This document shows, in pieces, positions 59,320 to 64,000 of a DNA stretch of 64,000 nucleotides. The first letter of the stretch is position 1, and every line of letters starts with the position of its first letter. Under the pieces are notes generated by a model. The model ran no database searches, had not been told where the DNA came from, and saw only the letters and a program-made list of their open reading frames with translations. Source of the stretch: Seriola aureovittata (taxonomy: Eukaryota; Chordata; Actinopteri; Carangiformes; Carangidae); assembly GCF_021018895.1 (NCBI RefSeq), contig NC_079387.1, positions 11,532,542 to 11,596,541 on the forward strand, given 5' to 3'. The translations under genes and the position numbers were made by a program.

Positions 59320-59545
59320 AGAAAAATGTTAACAAGAAACATAACTCCATAAAGTCAGTTAAAGAGCCCAAAAGGCTCCATTTATATGGTGGTAAAATAA
59401 AGACACGACATCTTCTGTGGTTTCGTGTTATCGCAACAGCTAATTAGCTCTGATGTTTTGGGTAAACTTCCCAGATCCAAGAAGAATCCATGAAAGAAAA
59501 ACAGGGCTTTAATGAAAAATAAAAAGGGCCATTAAAAGGATGCAC
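59320..59545. promoter_or_regulatory. candidate enhancer block, intron 2
   Basis: Complex AT-leaning sequence with CCATTTATATGG, GCTAATTAGC (59439-59448) within AACAGCTAATTAGCTC, GGGCTTTAATG and GGGCCATTAAAAGG. Confidence 0.35.
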
Positions 59546-60181
59546 GATGAAACACACAAAGCTCGTTAAAACAGACGACTATTAAACGGAGACGGGTTAA
59601 AGTGGAAGCAGAAATGCACCTTTATCACACGACCTGCTTCCTCCTCAGGTTTGTTTGACATATGTGAAGTGGACGAATCACAAAGACAACTGTGGTGGGA
59701 TGAATCTGCACACTGGTGAAAGAAATCTACTTGTGACCGTGTTTCTGATTCGTTCTCACTAAAACTTAAAGGAATCATTTTAGGAGGCCGATCAGGAAGA
59801 CTGACGTCATGTCAGTGTGTTAAGTGAAGAACTACAGCCAGGAGTTGATTAGCTTAGCTTAGCATAACAACTGGAAAGCAGCTGCAGCAGAATGTACTGG
59901 GCAGACACTCTGTCACTGCTCATAAAGACAAAGCCTGCGTTCCAAGGTTTAATGAAAACACTAAAGACTTCAGTTTCTAGCTTGTGACTGTGAGAGGTCC
60001 GTTTACTGCAGGTGTGCCATCAGCGTCTCACCTGCTGCCTCAGACGAGCGAAGGTCAGAACATCACCTGAGTCTCTGCAGACCTAGAAAACACAAAACGA
60101 GAGCAGCTTCACTTAAATCCTGAAGTGAAAGCAGACAGGAATCAACCAGTCAAACTCATGCCCTCATGTTTCCAGTGAACT
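59546..60181. other. intron 2, nothing recognised
   Basis: Unique sequence, no exon or repeat family seen. Confidence 0.3.
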
Positions 60182-60207
60182 GGGGGGGGGGGGGGGGGGG
60201 GGGGGGG
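60182..60207 (+). repeat. poly-G tract (26)
   Basis: Twenty-six uninterrupted Gs, 430 bp before exon 3. Confidence 0.9.
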
Positions 60208-60639
60208 CTGTTTGGACGGGAGAGGGAAGAGCGTGAGCAGAAGAAAGCTTTTCCCTGTGCTGTCAGTCCCGGTTTGAGTCGGGCCGCGGCTTCCCTCCAC
60301 ACAGTCCATCATCCCGACTAGTTCAAAGACCATCTAGCTGCAGGTCTTTGTCAAAAGCCCGGTTGGATATCTTTTATGTTCAAGATGTAGGATTTCTTAG
60401 GATGACTTTGATTATTTATTTATTCCACTTCTCTTGTGTGATAGTGCCAATATTTTACACGAAAGTGCTCAGCTTGCTCTGAAATTCATGTTGCTTTATT
60501 GTAGCCCTTTTGCTTTGAAATTTCTCTTTTTTTTGTTTTGAAAGGCAAGCTCTTTTTTTTTTGAAGTCTCCTCTCCCTCCCTCCCTCCCTCCCTTCCTCA
60601 TCTAACTCTCTCTTCTTCTTTGCTTTTCTGTTCTTGCAG

Positions 60640-60745
60640 CCCCCCACCACATGTTCCCCACCTTCCACACGCCGATCCCGATTGACATGCGCCATCACGA
60701 GGGACGATACCACTACGAGCCTCACGCTCTGCACGCCATGCACGG
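60640..60745 (+). CDS. gli2: gli2 exon 3: conserved N-terminal block
   Basis: The acceptor is a long pyrimidine tract ending TTCTTGCAG at 60639. The first two bases complete the split codon from exon 2 (G|CC, Ala34). The peptide includes [14 protein letters not shown] and [16 protein letters not shown], then HALHAMHG. This is the family-wide block of GLI2/GLI3: human GLI2 has [14 protein letters not shown] and GLI3 has [13 protein letters not shown] from memory. DM and YEPH favour GLI2. In mouse Gli2 the N-terminal region containing this block acts as a repression domain. The donor is CACGG|GTAAGT (GT at 60746), leaving two bases of a glycine codon. Exon length is 106 nt. The next exon, which should continue into a proline/serine-rich stretch, is not in the window. 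The SUFU-binding motif and the five zinc fingers are also downstream. Confidence 0.93.
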
Positions 60746-61189
60746 GTAAGTGGCCTTTTATTCTGCTGAGTAAATATTGCGACATGAGGCTCGTCAGATG
60801 CAGGTTGAACCAACTTAAAGTCGTCAGATCTTTTTGATGCAAATCGTTACTTCATCTTCAGTTACGGCGCCGCAGCAGAGGTTGTTTTCCTTTTTCTTTT
60901 TTTCTAACTCCAGAGGATTTGCTTGTGAGTGTATGTTCGCGGGCGCTGATGAGAGCTGAGCGTTCGCCAAGTTCAGTATCAAAAGCAGATGACAACATGC
61001 TGACTTCCAAAGTGAATAATCAATGCTGGTTCTGAATATTTCCTCCGCAGCCCTTGTTTCCGATACAGTTTGATTAAGTGGGCGAGTGCAACCATCCGGG
61101 GCTGAGACTCTCTGATGTACGGAGAAGTCAGCTCGCTCTCTGAAGTCGTGCTGCTGGATGCAAAAGTGAAAAAACCTCCCTCTCCTTCA

Positions 61190-61240
61190 ACAGCTGAGGT
61201 GCCACTGAGCAAGGCATGTTGCTGAGCGGGAAACACGTGT
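61190..61240 (+). mobile_element. tRNA-SINE-like body fragment
   Basis: GAGGTGCCACTGAGCAAGGC is close to a conserved SINE body string found across fishes. Only this fragment is recognisable. Confidence 0.35.
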
Positions 61241-61849
61241 GTGAACTCACTTCCAGTGGAGTAAGAAGTACAGCTTGACTTGCTGCTGCAGGTCTTTCCT
61301 TTAGTCTTTAGTTTGTTAAATCTAAATGATTCCTCCTCCCTGACGGTTCTGGTTTTTACCTGATTAGACAGTTTGAAATCTGGGGCAGTAACGGTAGAAG
61401 AGGCTTGTTGGAGCTTTAGGTGAGAGATCTCTGACTGCAACATTCGGTGTCAAAAGTGAGAACAAGAGCAAAGAGCTGATGAACAGTAACACTACAAACA
61501 CTTTTCTGACTGATGCGACCACTGAGCTCTAAACTGGAGGATCGATGAAGGTGAAGATGAAGCGGCATCCTCTCAGCTGATCTTGTATCAATAATCATCA
61601 TATGAGCAAAAACTAAGCTTTTTGGGCCCCTGAGGGTCCGAGGCTGAGGAGGCTTCAGGCTTCATACGAAGGCTCTCAGATTAAACCCGGGAATCCGCTG
61701 GTTAAATGGTCAAATCAATGGAAAGTATTTCCTCCTGAAACGTGAAGGAGTAGAAACAGAAACTGCTGAGGACTTGTGGACAGTACTTGAGTAAATGTTC
61801 CCAGTTGCTTCCCACTTCTGTTGCTGGATAAATAAGAGGCTGAAACATG
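61241..61849. other. intron 3, nothing recognised
   Basis: Unique sequence, no exon seen. Confidence 0.3.
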
Positions 61850-62180
61850 AATGAGTCTCTGCCAGTTGGCTGGTATCAATCTGCAGCTCGCTCCATTAGC
61901 AGCGATCGGCAGGGCCGGATCCATCACTGATGACATAATACATCCAACCCCCGTCCAGCACCTCTTTATATTCATTAATGGCTTGTTGTGTGGACTAATC
62001 TGTGTGGTGCAGGCCGTGTTGCCCCCGAGCTAGCGCGGTAATTAAACTCCCCGAGTATAGAGGTCACAGCACAGGCTGCCTGTGCCGCTGCAGCGCTGGT
62101 GGTGAGGCCGACTTCCAGGCTGCTGTGGGCTTCAATAAGAGATGCCATCCCATTTATTTTCCTGAGGGAAATTCAGCTTG
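61850..62180. promoter_or_regulatory. candidate enhancer block, intron 3
   Basis: Complex sequence with GGCTGGTATCAATCTGC, CTCCATTAGCAGCG, ATATTCATTAATGG, GGACTAATCTGTG, GCGGTAATTAAACTCC and CCATCCCATTTATTTTCC. Confidence 0.4.
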
Positions 62181-62909
62181 TAAAGAACAGAGTGCTATAT
62201 ACACTACACTATACAAAATTCAACTACAGATTTGTTGTTTGTATCAGGAGCCGTTGGTTCACTGAAAAATCCCCTTTTTCTTGCTTTTGTTCAAAAGCCA
62301 AACCAGTGTTTGTGCAACTACAACAGGGATGCCGATTGTTGCATGTGTGTTTTTGGTTTCAGTTCATTTCAGGACACAATGAAAATATATCTTGTTTAAA
62401 GTACATCTTACCACAATTCTTAGCTTTTCTGGAGCTTTTGATGAAATCAGACGATCCTCATCAGCAGCTGCAGTTGCTGTCGAGGTCAAGAATCAATTTT
62501 TGAAATTCTATGAAACATGTGGGAGACGGGCGAGGTCCGTCTGCTGATGAGGATTGTTGACTGACTGAATTCAGCCAGAAGCACAGACTCGTTAGGAGAG
62601 TGTGTTACGGAGCATTAATATGAATGTTGATAAATTTGATTGAAAATGTTCCTGCTCACAGTCTAAGTGTTGTTGTACATTATTATCTTAATTGCTGCTC
62701 ATTGAAAAGTGACTTTCTGAATCAGTACCTCTGCTTTGAAGCAGACGGCAGGTAAACTGAAAACATGTGAGAGGGAGCAGCTGAGTCCGTGACACACTTT
62801 GAATCAGAACAACCGGGTCTGAAGTTACTTTATCACAAAAGAAAAACTGGCAGCGGGACAAAAAAAGTCAATAGAATTCTCCAAATAGTACTCTTACATT
62901 TAAATTCAC
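62181..62909. other. intron 3, nothing recognised
   Basis: AT-leaning unique sequence with no exon seen. Confidence 0.3.
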
Positions 62910-63330
62910 AGATTTGATGGTGATGCATACTTCGCGCCTGGCGGCAGCAGGGCTATTCATCACGCCGGCTGGGAGAGTGGAGGGCGGGGGAGGGGAGGGG
63001 AGGGGGGCGGCTGTCCGTGGACTCGGCCACCTTGATTAATGTGATTTGATCTTGACAGTGGACCCCTAATTCATCAAGACCTTGATCTAGCTGTCGCTCC
63101 CCCCTGCCTGTGCCAAATTCACCTAATTACAGGAACATTGCGCAGCAAATTAAGTGCGGTGTCATTTGTCGCCTGGTGCGGCACTTTGTTATACAGTCGT
63201 GGCGGCGTGTCAGAGGTCCCCTCCTTGATTGTCTAACATGACATCTCCGCGCCGTCCCCTTTATCATTGTTTGCATATACCGTAATGAGAGGGCTGGTTA
63301 TTTTGTCAAGCCTGTCATAAAAAGCAGCCG
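62910..63330. promoter_or_regulatory. candidate enhancer block, intron 3 (strong)
   Basis: Apart from a G-rich insert at 62985-63008, this is complex unique sequence. It has GATTAATGTGATTTGATC, CCTAATTCATC, CACCTAATTACAGG, GCAAATTAAGTGCGG, TTTATCATTG and an octamer-like TTTGCATA at 63270-63277. The texture is that of a conserved developmental enhancer. Confidence 0.45.
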
Positions 63331-64000
63331 AGGGGAAGCCTCGTTTTCCACCGGGTACCGAGGACGGTTTGTCTTCCCTCGCCGTCGCCGCCAAATGACA
63401 GTGAGGCGAGGAAGTTGCAGGACGAGGCAGGAAGGGGAACGGGGGGGGGGGGCAGACACCACCAACATGAAGGAGCTGAGACCAGATCTGTGGCAGACCT
63501 GACTCTAAAAGTCATACCTGGAGTTTCCAGAGTTTTTACTTTCCTCAAAGAGCATTTCTAGTTGAAGATGAAACGCTGGACTGAAGGAGGCCGAGGGAAG
63601 ACTCCTCCTCCTCCAGTGTTGGCCTCTCTGCACTGGCGCCACTGGACTTTAGAATTAAATGGAAAGTTGTAGTTTAAGAGGCAAAACACCCCTGAACATT
63701 TTTCAGTTGTGATCATGTACAGTGGCGACCCCTGGTCTCTCCGCTCGCTTAACCAGAGTCAGACACAGCGAAGAATGTGAATGCTCCTTCAGAAACTAAC
63801 TGGAGTCTGAACCTAGTTAATTTATCAGACATTGATTCAACTAAAAAGAAGTGTGTTCCTTTTGAGGCGACTCCCTTTGTCTTCAGTTCATTTTTACATC
63901 ACATCATCACTCTGTTTCTACTCCCACCCCAGTTCATGACACTCGTACCAACGACATCTTCACAAGCTCATCTGGCAGAGCGTGATCTCCTGTCCGCAGC
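63331..64000. other. intron 3, last part of window
   Basis: A G-run lies at about 63440-63451. GTGGCGACCCCTGG at 63722-63735 is weakly CTCF-like on the minus strand. No exon is seen. Confidence 0.3.

Larger units (their letters stand above)
35988..60639 (+). other. gli2: gli2 intron 2
   Basis: This 24.7-kb intron separates exons 2 and 3 (GTAACG ... TTGCAG). It contains the densest set of complex, non-repetitive blocks in the window, listed separately, plus a duplicated element at 36.5 and 37.6 kb. Simple repeats include G/C homopolymers at 42659, 53746, 55016, 55874 and 60182 and a purine/GATA-type tract at 57211-57930. No coding exon other than the bounding ones is seen. Confidence 0.75.
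60746..64000 (+). other. gli2: gli2 intron 3 (partial)
   Basis: This begins GTAAGT and runs off the window. It includes complex blocks at about 61850-62180 and 62910-63330, a short G-run at about 63440-63451 and a tRNA-SINE-like fragment near 61190. I looked for the proline/serine-rich sequence expected of the next GLI2 exon and did not find it. Confidence 0.65.

Noticed and set aside
1..64000. CRISPR arrays, bacterial operons, phage or integrated virus genes
   Set aside because: None were seen; tandem repeats present are eukaryotic micro- and minisatellites without spacers, and no reverse transcriptase, integrase or capsid-like frames appear.

Overview
This is a stretch of vertebrate chromosome, most likely from a ray-finned (teleost) fish. 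The evidence is split exons with canonical GT/AG junctions, very long introns, abundant (CA)n/(GT)n and poly-G/poly-C tracts, and relics of repeat families I recognise from teleosts. Nothing bacterial, archaeal or phage-like is present: no operons, ribosome binding sites or CRISPR. Most long open frames are simple repeats or chance.

The one gene I can support is the 5' part of gli2, a Hedgehog-pathway zinc-finger transcription factor, on the + strand. A GC-rich non-coding first exon (about 26700-27181) ends at a GTGAGT donor. Exon 2 (35877-35987) carries the start codon in a near-perfect Kozak context and begins METSAS..., as GLI2 does. Exon 3 (60640-60745) encodes the conserved GLI2/GLI3 block [16 protein letters not shown]. 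Splice phases match: exon 2 leaves one base of a codon and exon 3 supplies the other two. The zinc fingers and the rest of the gene lie beyond base 64000. I cannot tell gli2a from gli2b.

Layout: 1-26600 is upstream DNA with simple repeats, decayed SINE and DNA-transposon relics, a 1-kb 9-bp minisatellite (13320-14322), a mosaic segmental duplication (20.9-21.7 kb copied to 24.2-24.7 kb), a strong CTCF-type motif 2.7 kb before the gene, and one unexplained 240-codon frame (10529-11251). 26600-27181 is the promoter and 5'UTR. 27182-35876 is intron 1, 35988-60639 is intron 2 (24.7 kb), and 60746-64000 is the start of intron 3.

The introns contain many complex, unique blocks rich in TAATTA, SOX-like and TCF/LEF-like motifs. 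They read like the developmental enhancers known in GLI2/GLI3 introns, but conservation cannot be tested from one sequence, so these calls are tentative.

I found no new multi-gene system. The most notable structures are the mosaic duplication near 24.2-24.9 kb, a duplicated element in intron 2 (36.5 and 37.6 kb), a 10-bp-phased array of CACGTG E-boxes (57951-58000), and a nuclear-receptor half-site cluster inside a repeat (2255-2282).
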